NCBI GenBank assembly: GCA_007123575.1
Contig: SKKV01000048.1
Coordinates: forward strand, 1-17,306
Source: Wenzhouxiangella sp.
Lineage (GTDB): Bacteria > Pseudomonadota > Gammaproteobacteria > Xanthomonadales > Wenzhouxiangellaceae
Reading direction: 5' to 3'
Length of the DNA stretch: 17,306 nucleotides
Part shown: positions 1 to 8,896 of the stretch, piece after piece
Layout of the letters: each line of letters opens with the position of its first letter
Position numbering within the stretch: position 1 is the stretch's first letter
Notes under the pieces: generated by a model
Seen by the model: the letters and a program-made list of their open reading frames with translations, nothing else
Told to the model about the DNA's origin: nothing
The model's database searches: none
Translations under genes and position numbers: made by a program

Positions 1-1203
1 ATGGAGCTGGTTGGGGTGCTCGCCCAGCTGCCGGTCAAAAATATCCATGGCAATGGGGATCAGGCCCGGATGCGCCACCCAGGTGCCGTCGTGTCCGTCG
101 CCGGCCTCGCGTTCCTTGTCTTCACGCACCCGCTTCAGCGCCTCTTCATTGGCCGCTTCGTCGCCCTTGATCGGAATCTGGGCGGCCATGCCGCCCATGG
201 CGAAGGCACCGCGGGCGTGGCAGGTCTTGATCAGAAGCTGCGAATAGGCGCGCAGGAACGGGACTTTCATCGTAACCTGTGCACGGTTAGGAAGTACTTT
301 ATCAGGATGTTTCTGGAAGCACTTGATATAACTGAAAATATAGTCCCAGCGGCCGCAGTTCAGACCGACGATACGGGTGCGCAGGGCGTGCAGGATCTCG
401 TCCATCTGGAACACGGCGGGCAAGGTTTCGATCAGGATCGTTGCCTTGACCGTGCCGGGCTTGATCTGCAGCGCTTTCTCTATATCCGTCAAGACCTGCT
501 CCCAGAGCTCGGCTTCGCGCCAGTGCTCCAGCTTGGGCAGGTACAGGTAGGGGCCGCTACCCTGGGCCAGCAGCGAGCTGGCATTGTTGTACAGGTAAAC
601 CGCCGCGTCAAAGATGCCGCCGGGCAGCGGCTTGCCGTCGACCAGGACATGCTTTTCATCCAGGTGCCAGCCGCGCGGCCGCACGATCAGCACGGCCGGA
701 TCCTTTTTCAGTCGATACTGCTTGCCGTTCGGCGCGGTCAGTTCGATGGTCCGGCGCACCGCGTCGAAAAGGTTGACCTGGCCGTCGACCATGTTGGTCC
801 AGGTCGGCGTGGATGAATCCTCGCAATCGGCCATGAACACCCGGGCGCCAGAGTTCAGAGCGTTGATGATCATTTTCCGATCCACCGGACCGGTAATCTC
901 GACGCGCCGGTCGCGCAAGTCTGCCGGAATCTTGGCGACGCGCCAGGCACCGTTGCGGATGTCTGCGGTTTCGGGATCGAAATCCGGCACTTCGCCAGCG
1001 TTGAATCGGGCCTGGCGCTCACGTCTGGCGGCCAGCAGCTCATCCACCCTGCCCCGATATTTGCGACCGAGTTTTCCAAGCAGGTTCATCAACTCGGTCG
1101 AAAACAGATGCCGCGCGCTCTCGGGAAGCTCAGCAGTAATCTGCGGCTGCGCTGGATCGGCCTTCAGGCTATCTCCCGAGTAGTGCTGGGTGGGTTGATT
1201 CAT
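1..1203 (-). CDS. aceB: Malate synthase A (3' end outside window)
   Basis: Malate synthase A condenses glyoxylate and acetyl-CoA to malate in the cytoplasmic glyoxylate shunt. The first 401 codons are present, starting at the ATG at 1203; the family is about 530-540 residues, so the C-terminal quarter, including the expected catalytic Asp, lies beyond the left edge. Visible motifs are RPRGWHL at 175-181 (Arg177 probably matches the catalytic Arg166 of E. coli AceB), IETLPAVFQMDEIL near 258-271 with Glu259, GLNCGRWDYIFS at 280-291 with Asp287 (these two are the expected magnesium ligands), and DGHDGTWVAHPGL at 369-381. Upstream of the start is only a weak purine-rich GGACGGAAAAAT. The gene is divergent from a LysR regulator and shares its palindrome-bearing control region, so that regulator probably controls it. 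Isocitrate lyase, the usual partner, would be sought downstream outside the window. Confidence 0.96.
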   Translation of the reverse strand, partial: MNQPTQHYSGDSLKADPAQPQITAELPESARHLFSTELMNLLGKLGRKYRGRVDELLAARRERQARFNAGEVPDFDPETADIRNGAWRVAKIPADLRDRRVEITGPVDRKMIINALNSGARVFMADCEDSSTPTWTNMVDGQVNLFDAVRRTIELTAPNGKQYRLKKDPAVLIVRPRGWHLDEKHVLVDGKPLPGGIFDAAVYLYNNASSLLAQGSGPYLYLPKLEHWREAELWEQVLTDIEKALQIKPGTVKATILIETLPAVFQMDEILHALRTRIVGLNCGRWDYIFSYIKCFQKHPDKVLPNRAQVTMKVPFLRAYSQLLIKTCHARGAFAMGGMAAQIPIKGDEAANEEALKRVREDKEREAGDGHDGTWVAHPGLIPIAMDIFDRQLGEHPNQLH

Positions 1204-1264
1204 ATTTTTCCGTCCGCTGGCGTATGGATAGGCGGAAAGGTTAGTGGCGGGGTGGTTATTTGGC

Positions 1265-1283
1265 AAATCAAATGTTTTGATTT
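1265..1283. promoter_or_regulatory. Palindrome 1, LysR-type operator candidate
   Basis: This is a perfect inverted repeat with arms AAATCAAA (1265-1272) and TTTGATTT (1276-1283) around TGT. It contains ATC-N9-GAT and a symmetric T-N11-A (T1268, A1280), the classical core of LysR-family sites. It sits between aceB and the lysR-type gene. The sequence is seen directly; binding by the adjacent regulator is inferred. Confidence 0.7.
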
Positions 1284-1285
1284 AC

Positions 1286-1306
1286 AGTATTGGCTAGACC
1301 AATACT
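1286..1306. promoter_or_regulatory. Palindrome 2, LysR-type operator candidate
   Basis: This is a second perfect inverted repeat with arms AGTATTGG (1286-1293) and CCAATACT (1299-1306) around CTAGA. It again has a symmetric T-N11-A (T1290, A1302). Its centre is 22 bp from that of palindrome 1, about two helical turns, and it ends 7 bp before the regulator's ATG. It therefore overlaps the place where the regulator's promoter or start must lie, which suggests autoregulation as well as control of aceB. Confidence 0.65.
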
Positions 1307-1313
1307 AAACCCC

Positions 1314-2216
1314 ATGTACAAAGGTAATCTACTAAAACATCTGCGCGCGTTTATCCAGACCGCTCGGGCAGGCAGCGTGTCGGCGGCAGCGGACAAGCTG
1401 TTTTTGAGTCAGCCGTCGGTCAGCCAGCAGATCCGAGCGCTGGAGGATGGGCTGGATACCGTGCTGTTCGAGCGTCACGGCCCGCGCATGCAGCTTACCC
1501 CGGCCGGCAAGGCCTTGCTGGAGCTGGCCCGACCGCTGGTCGACCGTCTCGACGCCCTGCCCGACGATTTTGCCCGACGCTATGGCTCACTGGATTCTGG
1601 CGAGGTCCGCATTGCCGCCGGCGAGTCCACCATCATGCACCTGCTGCCTGCCCTGCTGACGCGCTTTCGGCGCAAGCATCCCGGCATTTTCGTTCATTTG
1701 CACAATGTATCGGGGGCTGACGGCCTGGGCATGATCCGTAATGACGAGGTCGACTTCGCCGTCGGTTCAATGCTCGAGGTACCTGGCGATATCGATTACC
1801 AGCCGATTTATCATTTCAACCCGGTCCTGATCATGAGCACGGATCACCCGCTGAGCCGAAAGCGCAAGCTCAACCTCGCCGACATCAGTCCTTACGGCCT
1901 GATTCTCCCGCCTCGGCGTCGGACCACGTACCAACTTGTTGACCTGGTCTTCCAGAAGCACCGTCTGCCCTTCCGGGTCACATTGGAGGTGGGAGGGTGG
2001 GAAGTGATCAAGCGTTACGTCAGCCTGGGCCTGGGCATTTCGATTGTCACCAGCATCTGCATTACCACGGCCGACCGTGAGCGCTTGCTGGTTCGCGATA
2101 TGAGCGATTACTTTCCGCAGCGATCCTACGGCGTAGTGATGCGGCGCGGCGCTTATCTGTCGCCGCAGGCCGAGCGCTTCATCGACCTGATCAGTCCGGA
2201 ACTGTTTGGCGAATAA
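1314..2216 (+). CDS. LysR-family transcriptional regulator, probably of the glyoxylate shunt
   Basis: This is a 300-residue LysR-type regulator. The winged helix-turn-helix covers about residues 5-62, with the typical AAADKLFLSQPSVSQQIRAL stretch at 25-44 and LTPAGKALLE after it. The periplasmic-binding-like effector domain follows from about residue 90; its sequence looks closest to the CysB-like subgroup. I chose ATG 1314 over the in-frame TTG at 1290, because the TTG start lies inside palindrome 2 and would add eight untypical residues. No Shine-Dalgarno sequence is visible before ATG 1314. A TTGATT (1277-1282) and AATACT (1301-1306) pair would start RNA almost at the ATG, so a leaderless message is possible, though speculative. 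Divergent placement beside aceB suggests it senses a glyoxylate-shunt or acetate-related metabolite; the inducer cannot be read from the sequence. Confidence 0.93.
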   Translation: MYKGNLLKHLRAFIQTARAGSVSAAADKLFLSQPSVSQQIRALEDGLDTVLFERHGPRMQLTPAGKALLELARPLVDRLDALPDDFARRYGSLDSGEVRIAAGESTIMHLLPALLTRFRRKHPGIFVHLHNVSGADGLGMIRNDEVDFAVGSMLEVPGDIDYQPIYHFNPVLIMSTDHPLSRKRKLNLADISPYGLILPPRRRTTYQLVDLVFQKHRLPFRVTLEVGGWEVIKRYVSLGLGISIVTSICITTADRERLLVRDMSDYFPQRSYGVVMRRGAYLSPQAERFIDLISPELFGE

Positions 2217-2240
2217 CGCGGTTTTGTTTTCCAGCGCCAC

Positions 2241-2254
2241 CCCCATATCTGGGG
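2241..2254 (+). promoter_or_regulatory. Small hairpin over the mnmA ribosome binding site
   Basis: CCCCA (2241-2245) and TGGGG (2250-2254) can pair around TATC. The GGGG is the only Shine-Dalgarno-like sequence before the mnmA ATG at 2257, so the hairpin would partly hide it. A five-pair stem could arise by chance. Confidence 0.3.
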
Positions 2255-2256
2255 TC

Positions 2257-3399
2257 ATGACCGATGCCAACCCCCTGATCATGGTCGCACTGTCCGGTGG
2301 TGTGGACTCGGCGACCACGGCCTGGCTGCTCAAGCAGCGCGGCGAACGAATCGCCGCCATGTTCATGAAAAACTGGGAGGAGGATGATCCCGACAGCGGC
2401 TGCACGGCAGAGGAAGACGCTGCGGATGCGCGAGGTGTCGCCGAACTGCTGGGTATCGACTTCCACGGCCGCAATTTCGCGCTGGAATACTGGGAAGACG
2501 TGTTCGAGCAGTTCCTGGCTGAACTGGCCGCCGGTCGCACGCCCAACCCCGATATCCTCTGTAACCGCGAAATCAAGTTCAAGGCCTTCGCCGAACACGC
2601 CCGCGACCTGGGCGCGCGCTATGTTGCCACGGGCCACTACGCGCGCCGGCGCGACAACCCGGATGGGTCGGTTTCCTTGCTCAAAGGCGTCGATCCCGGC
2701 AAGGACCAGACCTATTTTTTGTATGCATTGACCCAGGAACAACTCCAGATCGCCCTGTTCCCCTTGGGCGAGCTGGAAAAGCCCGAGGTCCGGCGGTTGG
2801 CCGCGCAGGCCGCGCTACCGGTTGCCAAGAAAAAAGACTCCACCGGTATCTGCTTTATCGGCGAGCGAAATTTCGACAATTTCATCGCCCGCTACCTGAA
2901 AGCTGAACCCGGCGATATCTGCACCAGCAGTGGCCAGGTCATCGGCCGCCACAAGGGTCTGATTCACTACACCTTAGGCCAGCGCAAGGGCCTGGAAATC
3001 GGCGGCCTGCGCGACTTTCCGGAAGCACCCTGGTTTGTCGCCCACAAAGACCTCGAGGGCAACCGCCTGTTCGTGGTCCAGGACGGTCAGCACCCCTTGC
3101 TGCTGTCAAGCCGGCTTGAAGCCGGCGACCTCAACTGGATTTCCGGCCAGGCTCCCGATGCGGGCCAGCGACTGACGGCCAAAGTTCGTTATCGCCAGCC
3201 TGACCAGGGGTGCATCATCGAAAGCGTCACCGATGACAGCCTGGAACTCGTATTTGACCAACATCAGCGGGCCGTAACCCCTGGTCAGTCGGTGGTGATG
3301 TACGATGGCGACGAATGCCTGGGCGGCGGCATTATCCGTTCATGCGACGCCCCATTGCCCGAAGCCCTGATCAATTCAACGAATCAACAGTCAACATGA
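2257..3399 (+). CDS. mnmA: tRNA 2-thiouridylase MnmA
   Basis: MnmA makes 2-thiouridine at wobble U34 of tRNA-Lys, tRNA-Glu and tRNA-Gln, using ATP and sulfur relayed by Tus proteins. The 380-residue product closely follows E. coli MnmA (368 residues). It has the PP-loop SGGVDS at 13-18, the FMKNWEEDD block near 36-44, TPNPDILCN with catalytic Cys102, GKDQTYFLY near 148-156, and KKKDSTGICFIGER with the second catalytic Cys199; both cysteines fall at the E. coli numbers. The C-terminal part carries the conserved TPGQSVVMY and CLGGGII segments. ATG 2257 is preferred to the upstream TTG at 2206, which overlaps the LysR gene. It follows that gene by 40 bp and overlaps hflD by ATGA. One natural substrate, tRNA-Gln(UUG), is encoded in this same window at 13198-13274. 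Confidence 0.98.
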   Translation: MTDANPLIMVALSGGVDSATTAWLLKQRGERIAAMFMKNWEEDDPDSGCTAEEDAADARGVAELLGIDFHGRNFALEYWEDVFEQFLAELAAGRTPNPDILCNREIKFKAFAEHARDLGARYVATGHYARRRDNPDGSVSLLKGVDPGKDQTYFLYALTQEQLQIALFPLGELEKPEVRRLAAQAALPVAKKKDSTGICFIGERNFDNFIARYLKAEPGDICTSSGQVIGRHKGLIHYTLGQRKGLEIGGLRDFPEAPWFVAHKDLEGNRLFVVQDGQHPLLLSSRLEAGDLNWISGQAPDAGQRLTAKVRYRQPDQGCIIESVTDDSLELVFDQHQRAVTPGQSVVMYDGDECLGGGIIRSCDAPLPEALINSTNQQST

Positions 3400-4007
3400 G
3401 AGACGCCACGATCGCTTTTGCCGGAATGCTGCAGGCCAGCGAGCTGGTTCGCCAGCTGGCCACATCCGGCACCTGCAGCCAGACGGCGGCCCGGGCCAGC
3501 CTGGGCAGCATATTCAACATGGCTCCCGACTCCACCGAGGGGGTATACGGCGGCCTGGGTGGCGTGCGCATGGGCCTGCGCGTTCTGGTTGAGCTGTTTG
3601 GCGCCCGCAACGCCCAGGACAGCCTGCAGAGCCTGAACTACGCTCTGGGGATCGCCAAGCTGGCCGGCCAGGTCGAGCGCGACCGGCAGCGCCAGTCCGA
3701 GCTTGGACGGGAAATATCCTTGATCGAGTCAGCCTGGCAGGACAGCAAGGACACGCTCGATGAATCCGTGCTCAGCCAGTTGGCCGATGCTTACCAGCGC
3801 CATATTTCCAGCCTGGATTTTCGCCTGTCGGTCAGCGGCAAGCCTGAGTATCTCAAGCAACCGGAAAAAGTCGCCTTTATTCGCGCCCTGCTGCTGGCTG
3901 GTATCCGCTCTGCCTTTCTCTGGCGCCAGGTTGGCGGCCGCCAGTGGCGGCTGGTCTTTCAGCGCCGCAAGATGCTGGGCCAGGCCCAGTCATTGCTGGC
4001 AGCCTGA
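3396..4007 (+). CDS. hflD: High-frequency lysogenization protein HflD homologue
   Basis: HflD is a small, mostly helical, membrane-associated protein; in E. coli it binds phage lambda CII and affects lysogeny, but its cellular role is unclear. The product is 203 residues (E. coli HflD is 213). I recognise the family from the N-terminal block with FAGMLQASELVRQLA, the GVYGGLGGVRMGLRVL segment, the LNYALGIAKLAGQV helix, and the C-terminal IRALLLAGIRSAFLWRQVGG block. The ATG shares the ATGA of the mnmA stop and has no good Shine-Dalgarno sequence, which points to translational coupling. mnmA followed by hflD is the standard gammaproteobacterial order; purB, the usual next gene in enterics, is absent here and acnA follows instead. 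Confidence 0.93.
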   Translation: MRDATIAFAGMLQASELVRQLATSGTCSQTAARASLGSIFNMAPDSTEGVYGGLGGVRMGLRVLVELFGARNAQDSLQSLNYALGIAKLAGQVERDRQRQSELGREISLIESAWQDSKDTLDESVLSQLADAYQRHISSLDFRLSVSGKPEYLKQPEKVAFIRALLLAGIRSAFLWRQVGGRQWRLVFQRRKMLGQAQSLLAA

Positions 4008-4053
4008 CTCGACGGCTTGGACCTTTGTCGGAGGGCGCCCGTCCGGTGCGGCA

Positions 4054-4062
4054 TGATAAAAT
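4054..4062 (+). promoter_or_regulatory. Possible extended -10 promoter for acnA
   Basis: TGATAAAAT fits an extended -10 element (TGn plus TAAAAT, one mismatch from TATAAT). No convincing -35 lies 16-18 bp upstream. It is 70 bp before the acnA ATG in the only gap between hflD and acnA. Confidence 0.35.
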
Positions 4063-4131
4063 GAATGGCTGATCAGATCGGCGCCACACGGCCGGTCTCC
4101 TACTCATTGCTAGCACTTTAAGGAGAGTCCC

Positions 4132-6900
<2,769 letters not shown>

Positions 6901-6913
6901 GCTTGAGCATGAT

Positions 6914-6938
6914 ATCGGCCCGCACAGCGCGGGCCGAT
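6914..6938 (+). terminator. Hairpin after acnA, possible terminator
   Basis: Perfect 10-bp arms ATCGGCCCGC (6914-6923) and GCGGGCCGAT (6929-6938) enclose a 5-base loop, 13 bp after the acnA stop. The stem is strong, but the following bases (TGCGTATGGG) contain no T-run, so it may act as an mRNA-stabilising hairpin or weak terminator rather than a classical intrinsic one. Confidence 0.55.
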
Positions 6939-6963
6939 TGCGTATGGGAAGCAAGCAATTTCA

Positions 6964-7722
6964 ATGACCACGTTTCACCAGCGACCTGATCATGTCGGTA
7001 TGCGGCCAGGGCCTGTCGCCCTGGCCCGGCGCTTGGCGCGGCAGTTCACGCTTGTGCTGGTGTTATCTGTGCTGGCCGGCTGTGCCGCGCTGGACGAATG
7101 GCCCAGCATTGAAGGCGGCAACGATCGCGCCCAACGAATCGAGGCCGGGCTGCGCGAAGCCTTGAACGTGGGCGGAGAGCGTGCCGTCAGTCGGCTGGCC
7201 CGGGTAGACGGCTACTTCGGCGTGCCGGAGCTGCGAATATCGCTGCCAGAGGAGATTCAGCCGCTGGCGAGACGACTGGAGCAGTTTGGCCTGGGCCGCT
7301 ACGCCAACGAATTGGAACTCAGCATGAACCGGGCCGCCGAACAGGCCGCCGGCGAGGCCATGAGCGTGCTAAGCCGGGCCATCGCAACCATGCGGCCGGC
7401 CGATGTCCACGCCATCCTCGCCGGTCCGGATGACGCCGCCACCCAATTCCTGCGCCAATCAGCGGGGCCTGTCCTTGCCGAGCGCTACCAGCCCATCGTT
7501 GCCGGCGCCCTGGCCGATGCCCAGGGTTACCGGCACTACCAGGACCTGGTCACGCGCTGGAACCGGTTGCCGACCGGCCAGAGTATTGACTTCGACCTCG
7601 AGACCTATGTCACCGACCGCGCTCTGGACGGCTTGTTCAAGCTGCTGGCCGAGGAAGAGCAGCGCATCCGCCGCGATCCGGTCGCCCGCACCACCGCCCT
7701 GCTCCGCGAAATTTTTGGCTGA
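6964..7722 (+). CDS. DUF4197 lipoprotein of unknown function
   Basis: This 252-residue protein belongs to the DUF4197 family, recognised from LREALNVGGERAVSRL, DGYFGVPELRISLPEEIQ, ELSMNRAAEQAAGEA, ILAGPDDAATQFLR, YVTDRALDGLFKLLAEEE and RTTALLREIFG. The N-terminus is a lipoprotein signal peptide: arginines, a hydrophobic run FTLVLVLSVL and the lipobox LAGC with Cys40. The Asp beyond the lipobox is not at +2 (the residues after Cys are AALDE), so outer-membrane sorting is likely. The start is uncertain: ATG 6964, used here, has only a weak upstream GGAAG, and ATG 7000 would give a signal peptide of more usual length. It probably has its own transcript or reads through from acnA across the hairpin. 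The biochemical function of the family is unknown to me. The repeat array begins 13 bp after the stop. Confidence 0.85.
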   Translation: MTTFHQRPDHVGMRPGPVALARRLARQFTLVLVLSVLAGCAALDEWPSIEGGNDRAQRIEAGLREALNVGGERAVSRLARVDGYFGVPELRISLPEEIQPLARRLEQFGLGRYANELELSMNRAAEQAAGEAMSVLSRAIATMRPADVHAILAGPDDAATQFLRQSAGPVLAERYQPIVAGALADAQGYRHYQDLVTRWNRLPTGQSIDFDLETYVTDRALDGLFKLLAEEEQRIRRDPVARTTALLREIFG

Positions 7723-7735
7723 TTTTTGGCCCGGG

Positions 7736-7827
7736 GTAGGGCACCGGAGACACCGGGGGCGCGAAGCCAATCCCGAAAACATGGCGAAAGCTTCAACATG
7801 GTCCCCGGCCACGTTGGGCCGGGCTAC
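7736..7827 (+). repeat. Repeat unit A, copy 1
   Basis: This 92-bp unit starts GTAGGGCACCGG and ends GGGCCGGGCTAC. Its last part is a hairpin, CCCGGCC / GGCCGGG around a 6-base loop, followed by CTAC; on the minus strand this reads as a GTAG head followed by the stem. It also contains GAAGC and GCTTC in inverted order. Confidence 0.8.
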
Positions 7828-7920
7828 GATTTGTGTGGCACAAGCGCCTGGTGTCGACGGGACCCCGGCCACACGCACGGGCGGTTTCCGAGATGACGCT
7901 TCTTGCTGTAGCCCGGGGCA
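7828..7920 (+). repeat. Repeat unit B, copy 1
   Basis: This 93-bp unit runs from GATTTGTGTGG to GTAGCCCGGGGCA. The GTAGCCCGG at 7908-7916 is the exact inverse of CCGGGCTAC at 7819-7827 in the preceding A unit, so B is flanked by a 9-bp inverted repeat 80 bp apart. Confidence 0.75.
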
Positions 7921-7950
7921 GCGCAGGTTGGAGGGCAGGTGCGGTTTGCC

Positions 7951-8025
7951 GTAGGCAAGAAGCGCCTGGCCGGAAACCGTCAAGCGCGTGTCCCCGGGGA
8001 CCGTCTCTCAGCGGGCACCGCTTGT
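7951..8025 (-). repeat. Degenerate inverted copy of unit B
   Basis: Read on the minus strand, this stretch follows B positions 7840-7911 in order: ACAAGCG, then a CCCCGG core, GACACGCGC in place of CACACGCAC, CGGTTTCCG, and GCTTCTTGC before a final CTAC. Identity is clearly lower than between B copies 1 and 2, so it is an older or diverged insertion in opposite orientation. Confidence 0.55.
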
Positions 8026-8029
8026 TTGG

Positions 8030-8121
8030 GTAGGGCACCGGAGATTCCGGGGGCGCGAAGCCAATCCCGTAGCCATGGCGAAAGCTTCAACATGGACCCC
8101 GGCCGCGTTGGGCCGGGCTAC
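8030..8121 (+). repeat. Repeat unit A, copy 2
   Basis: This 92-bp unit has the same ends as copy 1 and about seven differences from it, mainly at unit positions 15-17 and 41-44. Here the first small palindrome is perfect (CCGGA-GAT-TCCGG). Confidence 0.8.
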
Positions 8122-8213
8122 GATTTGTGTGCCCAAGCGCCTGGTGTCGGCGGGACCCCGGCCGCACGCACGGGCGGTTTCCGAGATGACGCTTCTTGCT
8201 GTAGCCCGGGGCA
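8122..8213 (+). repeat. Repeat unit B, copy 2
   Basis: This 92-bp unit differs from B copy 1 by only a few bases (GTGCCCAAG for GTGGCACAAG, and two transitions). It abuts A copy 3 with no spacer. Confidence 0.75.
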
Positions 8214-8305
8214 GTAGGGCAGCGGAGATGCCGGGGGCGCGAAGCCAATCCCGTAGCGACCGCGAAAGCTTCAGCATGGACCCCGGCCACGTTGGGCCGG
8301 GCTAC
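8214..8305 (+). repeat. Repeat unit A, copy 3
   Basis: This third unit is again exactly 92 bp, with about seven differences from copy 2. No B unit follows; 22 bp of unassigned sequence separate it from the stop codon of the Lrp gene. Confidence 0.8.
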
Positions 8306-8327
8306 AGCCGGGATGCGGGTTGGGGGC

Positions 8328-8804
8328 TTAGTCCTCGTCGAATTGGAGGTAGACCGGGAGGTCGTGGTTACGGCTGTGCTGGAAGATGAGCTGGGTTTCG
8401 ATGTGGGCGACTTCGGGACGCTCGGTGAAGGCCGATAGCGCCAATTCACGAAGGTGGGCCGCGTCGCGGACGGCAACGTGGACCAGGTAATCGTTGGCGC
8501 CGGCGACGTGAAAAATGGTGACCACTTCTGCCAGTGACTCCAGGTGCCGTTGAAAAGACTCGACTTCGCTTCTGGCATGGCGGGTCAGGCGTACCGCCAC
8601 CATGGCCTGCAGGCCGATACCAATGGCGTCCGGGTCAACGTCGGCGTGGTAGCCGGTCAGGACCCTGGCCAGCCGCAGCCTGCGCACCCGCTCCAGGCAG
8701 GACGACGGTGCCAGCCCGACCTTGGCCGCCAGCTCCTTGTTCGACATCCGAGCATTCTTCCGCAGGCTACGAATGATTTGAATATCCGTCGGATCCAGAC
8801 GCAT
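8328..8804 (-). CDS. Lrp/AsnC-family transcriptional regulator
   Basis: This is a 158-residue feast/famine regulator of usual family length. The N-terminal helix-turn-helix spans about residues 4-50 (LDPTDIQIIRSL, SNKELAAKVGLAPSSCLERVRRL), and the C-terminal RAM ligand-binding domain spans about 63-145 with the GANDY effector motif. The ATG at 8804 gives the standard Lrp N-terminus. It is divergent from a Cys/Met-metabolism PLP enzyme across a 92-bp AT-rich gap. In Pseudomonas putida the Lrp-like MdeR lies divergent from methionine gamma-lyase mdeA and is needed for its expression, so this regulator likely senses an amino acid (methionine, leucine or similar) and controls the neighbouring enzyme. 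The ligand is inference. Confidence 0.93.
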   Translation of the reverse strand: MRLDPTDIQIIRSLRKNARMSNKELAAKVGLAPSSCLERVRRLRLARVLTGYHADVDPDAIGIGLQAMVAVRLTRHARSEVESFQRHLESLAEVVTIFHVAGANDYLVHVAVRDAAHLRELALSAFTERPEVAHIETQLIFQHSRNHDLPVYLQFDED

Positions 8805-8896
8805 ATAAACGCTTCAAACCAAATTTATTTCGGGAAAAATCTACTAGATCAAATAATACCCTATGATTCGGCTAGCCAACCGAACCAATAAATATC
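8805..8896. promoter_or_regulatory. Shared control region of the Lrp and PLP-enzyme genes
   Basis: This 92-bp gap is AT-rich over its Lrp-proximal two thirds, as expected for Lrp-type sites. It contains the perfect palindrome GGCTAGCC (8870-8877), nested in a looser TTCGG / CCGAA inverted pair, and a -10-like TATGAT at 8862-8867 without a matching -35. Neither gene has a clear Shine-Dalgarno sequence. Operator function is inferred from the divergent layout. Confidence 0.45.

Larger units (their letters stand above)
7736..8305. repeat. GTAG-headed extragenic repeat array (A-B-B'-A-B-A)
   Basis: The 605-bp gap (7723-8327) between the convergent DUF4197 and Lrp genes contains no credible gene. 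It is almost wholly repeats: three A units of exactly 92 bp, two B units of 93 and 92 bp, and one degenerate, inverted B copy between the first A-B pair and the second. Units begin with GTAG or end with CTAC next to GC-rich palindromes, the layout known for REP/REPIN elements moved by RAYT transposases. Copies are about 92-95% alike by eye. No transposase is encoded here. The array could also serve as a two-way transcription stop between the convergent genes. Confidence 0.85.

Noticed and set aside
1..816. Long rightward open frame of 271 codons
   Set aside because: It is the antisense shadow of aceB; the reverse strand reads as clear malate synthase.
1290..1313. Upstream TTG start for the LysR gene
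   Set aside because: It lies inside a perfect palindrome, and the extra residues are not LysR-like; ATG 1314 gives the usual N-terminus.
7736..8305. Possible CRISPR array
   Set aside because: Units are 92 bp, differ between copies, partly abut without unique spacers, and one is inverted; no cas gene is nearby.
7833..8389. Several open frames of 66-133 codons on both strands in the repeat region
   Set aside because: They follow the repeated DNA (similar peptides recur with each copy), have no recognisable domains, and arise from high GC content.
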